Below the pieces are notes generated by a model. The model saw nothing but the letters and a program-made list of their open reading frames with translations, had not been told where the DNA came from and did not search any database. The translations under genes and the position numbers were made by a program. From positions 270,749 to 334,748 of the forward strand of contig NZ_SZNM01000003.1 of the NCBI RefSeq assembly GCF_005870085.1: a DNA stretch of 64,000 nucleotides. The letters are read 5' to 3'. This document shows positions 29,604 to 38,213 of this stretch, piece after piece. Positions within the stretch are counted from its first letter, which is position 1. Each line of letters begins with the position of its first letter. This DNA comes from Aquibacillus sediminis (lineage in GTDB: Bacteria > Bacillota > Bacilli > Bacillales > Amphibacillaceae).

Positions 29604-29819
29604 CTATTTTTTAACATGTATATTTGGAAATTTTAAAATGGATATGATAAGTAAAATGACCCCAAGTGGAAAAGCGTAACATTCAATCCTTTTGGATATA
29701 AAAATAAAATATTCGCTCCACGATAACCCTGCAGGTATAAAATTCATATAAAGAATCAAAGAAACTCCACCTGAAATTGTTAGACCAAACCCTATTAAAA
29801 ATAATAAAATATATCGCAC
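29604..29819 (-). CDS. Small membrane protein, unknown
   Basis: 71 residues from GTG 29819 (AGGTGA upstream). Two hydrophobic helices (RYILLFLIGFGLTISGGVSLILYM and CYAFPLGVILLIISIL) flank a short loop with aromatic residues. It lies between yjbA and the repeat-rich region. The ordered two-helix profile and basic C-terminus (HVKK) favour a real gene. No function assigned. Confidence 0.62.
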   Translation of the reverse strand: MRYILLFLIGFGLTISGGVSLILYMNFIPAGLSWSEYFIFISKRIECYAFPLGVILLIISILKFPNIHVKK

Positions 29820-29984
29820 ACGCGTTCACCTAGCCTGTCCACTTTATATTAGTATAGATATATGATAGACAAATGGAGAACATGTCTATAAATTTAATAG
29901 AGGGTGATAGAATATTACGCATAAGCTGTATTATACGACCTAACACTTTCAACTTCCTCTAAAGAATGAGTGTAAAAGGTCGCT

Positions 29985-30155
29985 GCGGAAATACACTACG
30001 CTTTCCTGTGGGGGGCCTGGTGAGCCTCCTCGTTCGTACCTCACTGCGGGGTCTCACCGATGATAAATTAAGGACCACAGGCTAAAATCGTCCTTGTCGG
30101 ACAACGCCTGCATGACCCTCGTCGGGCCTCGGGAGTCTCCGTGTATTTCCTCCGC
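29985..30155. repeat. Inner element 1 with terminal inverted repeats
   Basis: Starts GCGGAAATACAC and ends GTGTATTTCCTCCGC (one-base insertion). It has the GC-rich CCCGAGGCCCGACGAGGG-type interior (read on the minus strand) typical of dispersed Bacillaceae repeats. Confidence 0.6.
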
Positions 30156-30296
30156 TTTTTTTAGTATTCTGAAGTTTTTTAGTGCTGCTATGTCTGATGA
30201 AACCACATATTACTTGGCATGTTATAACACAACAATGCAGCAATTCTTTATTTTTGAATATGTAAAGTATTACATCTATCACTAATCAGAAAACTT

Positions 30297-30494
30297 ATAT
30301 CAGCGAAGGCAGAATACGGAGATCCTTGAAAATAAAGATCAATTTTCTGCGTGCGATGTATCGCTGTCGAAGCGTTCCTTGTCCTGCAGGAACAGCACGA
30401 GGTGAAGATCCACTTGGTAAAGTGGTCTTCTTTACCAAGTTAGCTGAGGCCGTGCCCGCGGAAAGCGTAGTATTCTGCCGTAGCGATGGTATAT
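30297..30494. repeat. Inner element 2 with terminal inverted repeats
   Basis: ATATCAGCGAAGGCAGAATAC at the left mirrors GTATTCTGCCGTAGCGATGG at the right. The interior CCTGCAGGAACAGCACGAGG and GTGCCCGCGGAAAGCGTAG resemble a widespread Bacillaceae interspersed repeat. Confidence 0.6.
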
Positions 30495-30565
30495 CACGCA
30501 TTTCAATCAGAATGGTAGAGAGCAAAGTTACGAAGGTTATGTCGTATAATACATCTAATGCACAA

Positions 30566-30602
30566 TAAAAAACTCTAGCCACATTATCTGCAGCTAGAGC
30601 TC
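30566..30602 (-). terminator. Terminator of the fabH-fabF operon
   Basis: CTCTAGC / GCTAGAG stem followed by six Ts on the minus strand. Confidence 0.88.
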
Positions 30603-30608
30603 AAAACA

Positions 30609-31850
30609 TTACGATTCATATTTTTTAAATAATAACGTTGCATTATGCCCACCAAAGCCAAGTGAATTACTTAAGGCATAGTTTACTTCTTTTTGCTTCG
30701 CTTCGTTTGGGACATAATCAAGATCACAGTCAGAATCTGGTGTTTCATAATTAATTGTTGGTGGGACGATGCTATTTTCAATTGCCTTCACACATGCAAT
30801 GGCTTCAACAGCACCAGCCGCTCCAAGTAAGTGACCTGTCATTGATTTAGTTGAAGACACAGCGATATCATATGCGCCCTCACCAAATACATGTTTAATC
30901 GCCATGGTTTCAAACTTATCGTTTAATTCCGTACTTGTCCCATGTGCATTAATATAATCAATTGCACTTGCCTCAACACCAGCATCTTCAATCGCTTGGT
31001 TCATCGCTCTTACCGCACCCTCTCCTTCTGGGGCAGGTGCAGTAATATGATAGGCATCACCTGCTGAACCATAACCTACAATTTCTGCATAGATGGTAGC
31101 CCCACGTTTTTGCGCTGATTCTAATGACTCTAGGATTAGTGTTCCAGCACCTTCACCCATAACAAAACCGTTACGATTTTTATCAAAAGGACGACTTGCT
31201 GTTTTCGGGTCGTCACTGAATGATAATGCTTTCGCTGTTGAGAAACCAGCAAATGCCATTTCTGTCAGCGGTGCTTCAGCGCCACCAGCAATCATAACAT
31301 CAGCATCGCCTCGTTCAATCACTTTAAAAGCATCACCAATCGAGTTGGTACCAGAAGCACAAGCTGTTACCGAACAGGAGTTAATTCCTTTTGCACCTAA
31401 TTGAATGGAAACTTGTCCAGCTGCCATATCTGGTATTAGCATTGGCACGAAGAAAGGACTAACTCGGCGGTAACCTTTTTTCTGGTATTTTTCAAATTGT
31501 TCATGATAAGTTGTCATACCACCGATTCCAGAACCAATCCAGACACCAACACGTGGAGCCAGCTCGTCCGTAATGTCTAGTTTCGCATCATCAACAGCCA
31601 TTTTCGCGGATGCAACTGCATATTGGGTAAACAAATCCATTCGTTTCGCTTCTTTTTTCTCCATATATAGAGATGGATCCCAATCTTTTATTTCACCTGA
31701 AACTTTCGCAGGAAAATCTTCCGTATTAATTCTAGTTAAAAAATCTATCCCCGAATTACCTTGGATTAAGTTATCCCATATTGTATCAATCGTGTTGCCA
31801 ACGGGTGTTACGGCACCTAGTCCTGTAACAACTACACGTCTTTTTTCCAT
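30609..31850 (-). CDS. fabF: 3-oxoacyl-[ACP] synthase II (FabF)
   Basis: Condensing enzyme for fatty acid elongation. Catalytic Cys in [14 protein letters not shown] (about residue 164), His in [12 protein letters not shown] (about 304) and His in [11 protein letters not shown] (about 340) form the Cys-His-His triad of KAS II. 413 residues. It lies 46 nt after fabH on the same strand as in B. subtilis fabHA-fabF; GGAGGAGACCCC-type sequence precedes ATG. Confidence 0.97.
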   Translation of the reverse strand: MEKRRVVVTGLGAVTPVGNTIDTIWDNLIQGNSGIDFLTRINTEDFPAKVSGEIKDWDPSLYMEKKEAKRMDLFTQYAVASAKMAVDDAKLDITDELAPRVGVWIGSGIGGMTTYHEQFEKYQKKGYRRVSPFFVPMLIPDMAAGQVSIQLGAKGINSCSVTACASGTNSIGDAFKVIERGDADVMIAGGAEAPLTEMAFAGFSTAKALSFSDDPKTASRPFDKNRNGFVMGEGAGTLILESLESAQKRGATIYAEIVGYGSAGDAYHITAPAPEGEGAVRAMNQAIEDAGVEASAIDYINAHGTSTELNDKFETMAIKHVFGEGAYDIAVSSTKSMTGHLLGAAGAVEAIACVKAIENSIVPPTINYETPDSDCDLDYVPNEAKQKEVNYALSNSLGFGGHNATLLFKKYES

Positions 31851-31896
31851 AAGGGGTCTCCTCCTTATTTTAGTTGTTGTTTAGATTTTAGTCGTT

Positions 31897-32832
31897 TTAC
31901 TTTCCCCATTTGAGCGCAATCGCACCCCAGGTAAGTCCTCCTCCAAATCCAACGAGAACCACTAAATCATTGTCTTTTATTTTACCGTTTTTTACATCTT
32001 CAGATAAAGCAATAGGAATCGATGCCGCTGAAGTATTTCCATACCTTTTAACGGACGTTGACATTTTCTCTTCCGGGATGCCAAGTCTTTGTCTAGCGGC
32101 TTCCATAATTCGAATATTTGCTTGGTGTGGAATTAAATAATCCACATCTTCTTTATTAAATCCTGCTTTTTCTACGACATGAACAGAAGACTCTGGCATC
32201 TGTCTTACTGCAAATTTGAATACTTCACGACCATTCATGCTAATGTAGTCTTTATCTTGTAATAAATATTTGCCACCGCCACCGTCAGCACCAAGTTCAA
32301 AAGAAAGAATTCCTTTATCATCACTTACAGGGCCAAGGACTGCAGCACCTGCACCGTCACCAAATAACACACATGTGTTACGGTCAGACCAGTCTGTAAT
32401 TTTTGATAGCTTCTCAACACCAACAATAAGCACGTTTTTATATGCCTCTGTTTCGATAAATTGTTTCGCTGTAATAACACCGTACATAAAACCTGAACAT
32501 GCGGCACTTACATCCATGGCTGCGGCATTCGTCGCCCCTAACTTCTCTTGTAACATACAAGAGACTGATGGGAATGGTGTATCAGGTGTTACGGTTGCTA
32601 TTAAAATCATATCTATTTCATCTGCCGTAATAGAAGCATCCTCCATTGCTTTGAGCGCTGCTTCATATGCTAAATCAGATGTATCCATGGTGTCATCTGC
32701 AATTCTTCTTTCCTCAATTCCTGTTCTTGTCCGAATCCATTCATCATTTGTATCCACAATTTTTTCTAAATCAGCATTTGTCACTACTTTTTCTGGCACA
32801 TAATGTCCTGTACCAATAAATCCTGCTTTCAT
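31897..32832 (-). CDS. fabH: 3-oxoacyl-[ACP] synthase III (FabH)
   Basis: Initiates fatty acid synthesis by condensing an acyl-CoA primer with malonyl-ACP. Catalytic Cys in [12 protein letters not shown] (about residue 112), His in [14 protein letters not shown], and Asn in [15 protein letters not shown] form the Cys-His-Asn triad. 311 residues. In Bacillus the enzyme prefers branched primers; that preference is not readable here. Controlled by the FapR-type operator just upstream. Confidence 0.97.
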   Translation of the reverse strand: MKAGFIGTGHYVPEKVVTNADLEKIVDTNDEWIRTRTGIEERRIADDTMDTSDLAYEAALKAMEDASITADEIDMILIATVTPDTPFPSVSCMLQEKLGATNAAAMDVSAACSGFMYGVITAKQFIETEAYKNVLIVGVEKLSKITDWSDRNTCVLFGDGAGAAVLGPVSDDKGILSFELGADGGGGKYLLQDKDYISMNGREVFKFAVRQMPESSVHVVEKAGFNKEDVDYLIPHQANIRIMEAARQRLGIPEEKMSTSVKRYGNTSAASIPIALSEDVKNGKIKDNDLVVLVGFGGGLTWGAIALKWGK

Positions 32833-32867
32833 CTATTTCATCCTCTCTACGGACTTTAAAATCAAAT

Positions 32868-32913
32868 ATTAAGACTTGGTACTAATTTTAATGGATCTTT
32901 CTTCTAATATCAA
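32868..32913 (-). promoter_or_regulatory. fabH promoter with FapR-type operator
   Basis: On the minus strand TTGATA (32913-32908), a 17-nt spacer and TAAAAT (32890-32885). ATTAAGACTTGGTACTAAT (32868-32886) matches the FapR operator with three mismatches in its left half and overlaps the start site, like the site at fabI. Confidence 0.75.
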
Positions 32914-32996
32914 GTCAATCGTTCTACATTGATTCATGATACCCGCCTTCTCGCTTTTATCAACAACACCATAACATAGCAATAAGGAGGTGTTCG

Positions 32997-33245
32997 ATGA
33001 TGACGGATGAGAACGAAAAGCAGGAAAAAACAAAGCGAGAACAACCAAGCCGCCATCCATTTGATCAGATGATGTTTGGTAATCGTATAAATGAACCGTC
33101 CACAACAGAACAAGCAAAACAAGAGGATGAAACAAACAAGTTTGATTTATTTAATACAACGCAAACAATTGTAGAAACCTACCAACAATTATCACCATAT
33201 GTAAAAGGACTATCCGATATGGTAAAGAAGTATAAACCAAAATAA
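32997..33245 (+). CDS. Small hydrophilic protein, unknown
   Basis: 82 residues from ATG 32997 (or 33000) with a strong AAGGAGG site. Highly charged N-terminal half (DENEKQEKTKREQPSR), a central HPFDQMMFGNR and a C-terminal helix-like QTIVETYQQLSPYVKGLSDMVKKYK. It stands divergent from fabH, where B. subtilis has yjzB; similarity to that protein is not clear to me. The C-terminal motif recalls small Bacillus proteins of the YppG/YqfQ type. Confidence 0.7.
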   Translation: MMTDENEKQEKTKREQPSRHPFDQMMFGNRINEPSTTEQAKQEDETNKFDLFNTTQTIVETYQQLSPYVKGLSDMVKKYKPK

Positions 33246-33363
33246 AAAAAGTGCTATGTTGGGTACTTCGTAGACATGGCTGCTACTGCATATAAACTGG
33301 AAAAAGGTCAGAAGATTTGTGCTTTCTTACTTTCTAAATAAAGTAGAATTAAAGCTACTTCTT

Positions 33364-33552
33364 AAATAAAGTGAAACATCAATCAGTGGTTTTTTTTGCC
33401 CTTCCCCTACTGATTGTTAGTACCACAAGGGTATGACCTAAAGGCCCTTGAACGAATCGGGGTAAAAAAGAAAGCTTACTCCCAACTTAAACATATTCAG
33501 TTTTCCTTGATGTTTCGAAGTGGGAGTCTTACGGACGGTTGCACCGCGATAA
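33364..33552. mobile_element. Dispersed structured repeat, copy D (full length)
   Basis: Best-preserved copy together with E: AATAAAGTGAAACATCAATC, a CTACTGATTG arm, AAAGGCCCTTGAACGAATCG, a CTCCCAACTT/GAAGTGGGAG stem and ACGGACGGTTGCACCGCGAT. It lies just downstream of med, where B. subtilis carries comZ. Confidence 0.82.
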
Positions 33553-33590
33553 AAAGAGTGTGTAACAAGATGAACCTGCTACACACTCTT
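33551..33590 (-). terminator. Terminator of med
   Basis: AGAGTGTGTA / TACACACTCT stem followed by TTTTTAT on the minus strand, touching the end of copy D. Confidence 0.85.
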
Positions 33591-33597
33591 CTATTCT

Positions 33598-34563
33598 TTA
33601 CTTTTCATTTGGTAATAAGCCTTCTCTTTTATATCGCTTAACTTGGTCAAGAATATATTGCTTGTAATAGTTTGGCACTTTTGGTCCAAATGATCCCATT
33701 GATATTACGTCATCCTGGAAGTCAAAGGTATGGACACCACCCTTTAGCTCGTCCTGATTAAATTTCTTAGCAGCGAGCAAATATAAACGATCCACATGTT
33801 GGACGGTACTGGTGAGGACTGTGTCTTCTGCAATGTTTAATTGATCTGTCACAAAACCAATAGCATATTTATTTAATTGACTGATCTCCTTAATGATTGG
33901 AACACTGAATGAATCTCCAGCAGGATAAAAAACGTCTACTTGGTTTTCATCTAATTGATCAAGTAGTTTCATGGCTCGTTCTGTGTCATCCCAATTATTA
34001 ACGAATTCCATGTTCAACTTAGCATCAGGATTTTCAAACTTAACCCCTTCGTAAAAACCTTCAATCTCTGGTTGCCATTCATAACTAGCGATTAAACCTA
34101 CTTGGTCTGTTTCCGTCATTTTCCCTGCGACCATACCACCAAAAAAGCCCATTGCATGAGAACTAAAATGCAAACTAGTTATGTTATCATCGTAATAACC
34201 GCCATTAAAATAAACAAAATGAATGTTAGGGTACGAACGATTAATCTTTTTAAACATATTTCCATAGATACTACTATGTCCAAAGATAACATTTACCCCT
34301 TTACTTGAAAATTCTTCTACAGCTTGGTTAACTTGTTGCTGTGTTTGTATCTTTTCTTTATAGTAAACGTCAGTATCAAACTCATCTTCTATATTCATTA
34401 AGCCTTGATACCCTTTATTTCCCCAAGTCTGGTCATTTACAGTATTTTCCACTAACATACCGACACCTGTTATCTTATCTTCATTGTTCGAATTGATTGA
34501 CCATACTAATAAAACTGCAACTCCTAATACTAATGTTAATGTTAAACCATATCGTTTGAACAA
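33598..34563 (-). CDS. med: Med-like BMP-family lipoprotein/substrate-binding protein
   Basis: Periplasmic-binding-protein-like family (BMP/PnrA), matching B. subtilis Med, a positive regulator of competence that raises comK expression. 321 residues; N-terminal membrane anchor (YGLTLTLVLGVAVLLVWSI) without a lipobox Cys. The binding-fold motifs are GVGMLVENTVNDQTWG and HFSSHAMGFFGGMVAGKMT. TTG 34563 is chosen because AGGAG is 8 nt upstream; the in-frame GTG 34572 is too close to it. It sits next to the fabH block as in B. subtilis, but comZ is absent. Confidence 0.85.
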   Translation of the reverse strand: MFKRYGLTLTLVLGVAVLLVWSINSNNEDKITGVGMLVENTVNDQTWGNKGYQGLMNIEDEFDTDVYYKEKIQTQQQVNQAVEEFSSKGVNVIFGHSSIYGNMFKKINRSYPNIHFVYFNGGYYDDNITSLHFSSHAMGFFGGMVAGKMTETDQVGLIASYEWQPEIEGFYEGVKFENPDAKLNMEFVNNWDDTERAMKLLDQLDENQVDVFYPAGDSFSVPIIKEISQLNKYAIGFVTDQLNIAEDTVLTSTVQHVDRLYLLAAKKFNQDELKGGVHTFDFQDDVISMGSFGPKVPNYYKQYILDQVKRYKREGLLPNEK

Positions 34564-34807
34564 AACTCGCACTCCTATTCAAAAAGCAATCGTTTTACTA
34601 GTCTTATTTTATCGTGTAATAGTTACTGCGTAAATGTGTTTTTCAATTATGAACCAAAGATGTGATGATAACTCATTTTTTATGCTGTTTTCTTAAAGGA
34701 TGTTTTTTAACTAATAATGTAACTTATTTGCTTTTATATATGGAGTGTTTAAGAAGAAATCTTACTTCATGTCGCTTCTTTGTTTCTCAGGACATTTATC
34801 AAGCTAC

Positions 34808-35446
34808 TTATCTTAACGTCAAATAAATTTGTTGAAATTTTTGATAATGGGTTAATAGATCTTGGTGTCGTTTTTCAAGTGGAGCTAATTCTCGAATGAA
34901 CAAATGATTTTCTTGTTTTGTTTGAGCACGTTCTAAACGCTTCAATGGATACATATCAACTGTTTTTGGAAGTTGCTCCGATTTAACCAATTGGATTAGT
35001 GCTTGAACAAAATCTTGAATATAAATGGCTTGGTGTTTAAATGTATCGGAATCAAAGCGGATATACTGTTGTTGCACATAACAACCTTCCGCATCTCTAG
35101 GCATCCATTCCCCATACAATAGTGGTAAATGAACATTAATTATGTGATCCCCATCTCGTATTGCTTGATTTGATAAATGAATCCACTTCGAAGTCTTTAA
35201 GTCACTCAAACTCTCCGCCCGTTCGTGATCATTTATGGTAAAAAGAGTATCGATTTCACCTTCCTTTCTAGCCTCTTCTACCGTTTCCTGATGTGTAAAT
35301 AAACTGTTTCGACCAATTAATAGCGCAAAATGCTCCTGTTTCGGTGTCTTTATATCATCAATTCCAATCACTTCCTGCCCCTGCTGTAATAATTGATCCA
35401 CTAGATGATAACCAATCCAATTAAAGCATCGTGAAACTACGTACAT
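34808..35446 (-). CDS. NAD(P)-binding epimerase-like protein (YjaU/YjaV region)
   Basis: 212 residues from ATG 35446 (GGAGG 9 nt upstream). The N-terminus MYVVSRCFNWIGYHLVDQLL looks like a short-chain NDP-sugar epimerase Rossmann start but with the glycine loop eroded (GATGFIG replaced by RCFNWIG). VHLPLLYGEWMPRD resembles the epimerase substrate-binding region. The active-site Tyr-x3-Lys is not evident, so it is probably non-catalytic or divergent. Position between med and yjzD corresponds to yjaU-yjaV. Confidence 0.6.
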   Translation of the reverse strand: MYVVSRCFNWIGYHLVDQLLQQGQEVIGIDDIKTPKQEHFALLIGRNSLFTHQETVEEARKEGEIDTLFTINDHERAESLSDLKTSKWIHLSNQAIRDGDHIINVHLPLLYGEWMPRDAEGCYVQQQYIRFDSDTFKHQAIYIQDFVQALIQLVKSEQLPKTVDMYPLKRLERAQTKQENHLFIRELAPLEKRHQDLLTHYQKFQQIYLTLR

Positions 35447-35578
35447 CTTGAACACCCTCCACATCTCAGACTGGGAATACTCTACATACTGCCATAGCAT
35501 TCCTATTATTTTTATTTATTTTCCATGATATTTTTGGTAAACTAAACAATAGAATGAGAAAAAAATGAGGTGAAAACT

Positions 35579-35758
35579 GTGCGTTTTGTTTGGACCATTA
35601 TTTGGGCTTTGTTACTTAGTTTAATTATTTCTTATGTACTAACAAGTATGGCAGGACAAGCACTATCTCTTGCACCAATTTTTGCATTAACTGCCATTTT
35701 TAGTATTGCTGTTATTATTATTGGTGATGGCATACTAGGGGATTCGAAAAAAGTATAA
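35579..35758 (+). CDS. yjzD: YjzD-like small membrane protein (DUF2929)
   Basis: 59 residues, two membrane helices (RFVWTIIWALLLSLIISYVL and FALTAIFSIAVIIIGDGIL). The start RFVWTIIWALLLS mirrors B. subtilis YjzD. GTG 35579 is selected by GAGG at 8-nt spacing; an in-frame GTG at 35570 overlaps that site. Function unknown. Confidence 0.8.
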   Translation: MRFVWTIIWALLLSLIISYVLTSMAGQALSLAPIFALTAIFSIAVIIIGDGILGDSKKV

Positions 35759-35775
35759 TGGAAAAGAATTACGTG

Positions 35776-35806
35776 TACCCTTGCCAACAAGGAATGGCAA
35801 GGGTTT
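35776..35806 (+). terminator. Hairpin after yjzD
   Basis: CCCTTGCCA / TGGCAAGGG stem between the two convergent genes. The T-tract is short. Confidence 0.6.
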
Positions 35807-35814
35807 CGTATTCA

Positions 35815-36126
35815 TTAATACCATGGCAGAGCACTTAAGGCAACAAGAGCAGTTAATGGTAGAACTAAACGTCTAAAGCCGGCCCCTGGTCCATAGCCCC
35901 ATGGATATGGATACCCATAACCAAATGGAGGTGCACCTCGTTCGATCGGTTCATACCCGACATTTGGCACTGATAAATATACATTTTTTTGATCTAAACC
36001 TGTAATAATCCCATTTATTTCTGTACCATCGTTTAATTTGGCTACCACATTAGCATGCATATGCATTTTACATAGCTCATACATATGTTGATGGTGATGC
36101 GAAACATAATGATGTGGATAATGCAT
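35815..36126 (-). CDS. His-rich small protein with LSm-like strand, unknown
   Basis: 103 residues from ATG 36126 (AGGAGG upstream). The N-terminus is His-rich (MHYPHHYVSHHHQHMYELC). The middle VVAKLNDGTEINGIITGLDQ reads like a small beta-barrel/LSm-type strand pair. A Gly/Tyr/Pro segment (PPFGYGYPYPWGYGPGAG) and a short hydrophobic C-terminus follow. Similar small proteins in Bacillus are often spore-coat associated, but I cannot assign it to one. Confidence 0.65.
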   Translation of the reverse strand: MHYPHHYVSHHHQHMYELCKMHMHANVVAKLNDGTEINGIITGLDQKNVYLSVPNVGYEPIERGAPPFGYGYPYPWGYGPGAGFRRLVLPLTALVALSALPWY

Positions 36127-36225
36127 GAACAACCCGCCTCCTCTCACTTTATAAACTATTCATTTAACCTAAATTTGTGATAGGAGTGTAGTAATAATAA
36201 TTGATGTTCGGGAGGAACTTATACA

Positions 36226-37035
36226 ATGTTAGAAGATTTAATCATACTGTTGAAATACATTTTTTTAGGACTTTTCCAAGGGTTTACCGAACCAATCCCG
36301 ATTTCTTCTAGTGGGCATTTGGTACTCATCAGAAACCTTTTCAACTTAGATATACAAGGATTAAACTTTGAAATTATGGTTAATTTTGGTTCACTAATTG
36401 CAGTATTATTAATTTATCGACAAGATATATTACGATTGATTAAAAATGGATTGGCTTATGTAACGACGAAAGATAACCAAGCAAAGTCCGATTTTAACTT
36501 TATCCTCTATTTAATAATAGGTACGATCCCAGCTGGCGTGATTGGTTTATTATTTGAAGATCAAATTGAAGAAACATTTTCGATACCAAAAATGGTCGGA
36601 ATCACGCTAATCATAACTGGACTAGCTCTTTGGATTATTCGTAATCTGAAAGGGAGAAAAAATGATGGTGGATTAACGATTAAGGATGCAATCATCGTTG
36701 GACTAGCCCAATCAGTTGCCTTAATTCCTGGTATTAGCCGCTCCGGCGCTACCATTGTTGCGGCAATGTTAGTCGGGATGAGACAAGAGACCGCTTTACG
36801 TTTTTCCTTTTTACTATATATTCCTGTCAGTTTAGGTACACTATTACTATCGATTGATGAAGTTCTTGAAGATATAAGTGTCATGTGGATTCCTTATTTA
36901 TTAGCGTTTATTGCTGCTATTGTGGCAACGTATTATTCTTTACGTTGGTTTATGAATATCATGGCTAAAGGTAATCTGAAATATTTTGCCTTTTACTGTT
37001 TTATCGTTGGTGGGCTTGCCTTTCTATTTTTATAA
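36226..37035 (+). CDS. uppP: Undecaprenyl-diphosphatase UppP/BacA
   Basis: Membrane phosphatase recycling undecaprenyl pyrophosphate for wall synthesis; it can give bacitracin tolerance. 269 residues, about eight helices. The two active-site regions are [17 protein letters not shown] (E and SSSGH) and [13 protein letters not shown] (PGxSRSG). GGAGG precedes ATG 36226. No operon partner is evident; fnr follows 100 nt downstream. Confidence 0.94.
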   Translation: MLEDLIILLKYIFLGLFQGFTEPIPISSSGHLVLIRNLFNLDIQGLNFEIMVNFGSLIAVLLIYRQDILRLIKNGLAYVTTKDNQAKSDFNFILYLIIGTIPAGVIGLLFEDQIEETFSIPKMVGITLIITGLALWIIRNLKGRKNDGGLTIKDAIIVGLAQSVALIPGISRSGATIVAAMLVGMRQETALRFSFLLYIPVSLGTLLLSIDEVLEDISVMWIPYLLAFIAAIVATYYSLRWFMNIMAKGNLKYFAFYCFIVGGLAFLFL

Positions 37036-37137
37036 TAGAAATTTATTGGATGTGCAGCCTTAAAGCAATGGTAATTGTCAATAGGAATGGGTAATTTTGG
37101 TGCACATTATCCATTCCTTGCTGAAGGAGGATTTTTA

Positions 37138-37839
37138 GTGGATCATCTTATCAAACAACGTCAAATGTCTGATCAATTAAAAGAGTTATTAACATCGATT
37201 GACCATAAGATAAAAACGGAAAAAAATACATTTCTTTTCCAGCAGGGAGAAGTAGTTAACGAACTATTTATCGTATTATCAGGCCGAATACAAATTGGTA
37301 AGATGTCCCCCGATGGTCGTGAATTAACGTTAAGAATTTGCACCAAAGGGGATATTGTTGGGGAGTTGGCATTATATTCCGATGATGCCAAGTACATTTT
37401 AAACGCGAAAGTAATGGAAGCTGGAGAAGTAGCTGTCATTAAAAAGAAACAATTAGAAGAGCGTTTATTACATGATAACAGTTTGGCGATTGAATTTATT
37501 AAACTAATGGGCGAGACTTCCCGTCGCGATCAAACAAAATTTCGTGACCTTGTCATGCATGGAAAAAAAGGTGCACTTTATTCCACTTTAATTCGATTAA
37601 CCAATAGTTATGGCGTTAAGCAACATGATGGAATCTTGATTGATATTACACTTACCAATCAAGAATTGGCTAACTTTTGTGGTACGTCACGTGAAAGTGT
37701 AAACCGCTTATTAAACGATTTAAAACGGAAAAAAATCATCGAAATGAAAAAAAGCAAAATATTTATTCACGACTTAGACTACTTAAAAAGTGAGATTAAT
37801 TGTGAAGATTGTCCTGTTGTGTTATGTAGTATTGATTAG
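37138..37839 (+). CDS. fnr: Oxygen-sensing transcriptional regulator Fnr ([4Fe-4S] type)
   Basis: CRP/FNR regulator with a cyclic-nucleotide-like domain (~15-135) and a C-terminal helix-turn-helix (LTNQELANFCGTSRESVNRLL). The last residues contain C222-x2-C225-x4-C230, the spacing of the C-terminal cluster ligands in B. subtilis Fnr (C227, C230, C235), so a [4Fe-4S] sensor is very likely. In Bacillus it activates anaerobic genes at TGTGA-N6-TCACA sites; such sites occur in the next 7 kb. GTG 37138 follows GGAGG at 7 nt; the longer frame from 37075 lacks support. 233 residues. Confidence 0.92.
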   Translation: MDHLIKQRQMSDQLKELLTSIDHKIKTEKNTFLFQQGEVVNELFIVLSGRIQIGKMSPDGRELTLRICTKGDIVGELALYSDDAKYILNAKVMEAGEVAVIKKKQLEERLLHDNSLAIEFIKLMGETSRRDQTKFRDLVMHGKKGALYSTLIRLTNSYGVKQHDGILIDITLTNQELANFCGTSRESVNRLLNDLKRKKIIEMKKSKIFIHDLDYLKSEINCEDCPVVLCSID

Positions 37840-37845
37840 AAACAT

Positions 37846-37886
37846 GAACAAACGGCTCATATTTTTCTGAGTCGTTTGTTCTTTTT
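37846..37886 (+). terminator. Terminator of fnr
   Basis: GAACAAACGGCTCA / TGAGTCGTTTGTTC stem (one G-U) and five Ts. Confidence 0.93.
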
Positions 37887-37914
37887 AATATGTTGTTCTG
37901 TCGCAATAAACATA

Positions 37915-38170
37915 GAATCCGACGTGATTGGTAAGGTGGAGTTTAGCGGAATGAGGAGCCGCTTCAAAGGATGAAACGGTTCGTGGTTCCGCTACTTCAA
38001 GGAAAAGAGCCTAAATACTGCGGATAAGTGGTTCGTGATTCCGCTATTAGGCCCACAACTGATGAAAATCGTTAAGAAAATAGGAAATAGCAGAATGAGA
38101 AACCGTTTTGTACCTTAAAATGGAGTTATTCTGCGATATAGCGGAATAAGGGCCCGCTTCCATCCACGTC
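37915..38170. repeat. Degenerate AGCGGAAT-type repeat cluster
   Basis: Several variants of TAGCGGAATGAGGAGCCGCTT and its mirror (GTGGTTCCGCTA, GTGATTCCGCTATTAG, ATAGCGGAATAAGGGCC) at irregular 50-70 bp spacing, with no open frame. The same words recur at 57.7-58.0 kb. Confidence 0.55.
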
Positions 38171-38213
38171 GAAGTTACTATCAACCACGAATATTTTAAT
38201 AGACACACCATAA

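Larger units (their letters stand above)
29919..30561. mobile_element. Composite palindromic element between yjbA and fabF
   Basis: Outer inverted repeats of about 30 bp: GTATTATACGAC within 29919-29950 and its mirror GTCGTATAATAC within 30532-30561. They enclose two inner units (29985-30155 and 30297-30494), each with its own terminal inverted repeats. The region is GC-richer than its surroundings and no long coding frame is credible. Looks like nested non-autonomous elements. Confidence 0.65.

Noticed and set aside
30082..30582. Short frames in the yjbA-fabF gap
   Set aside because: They lie within palindromic repeat layers on both strands, which mimic each other; no ribosome sites.
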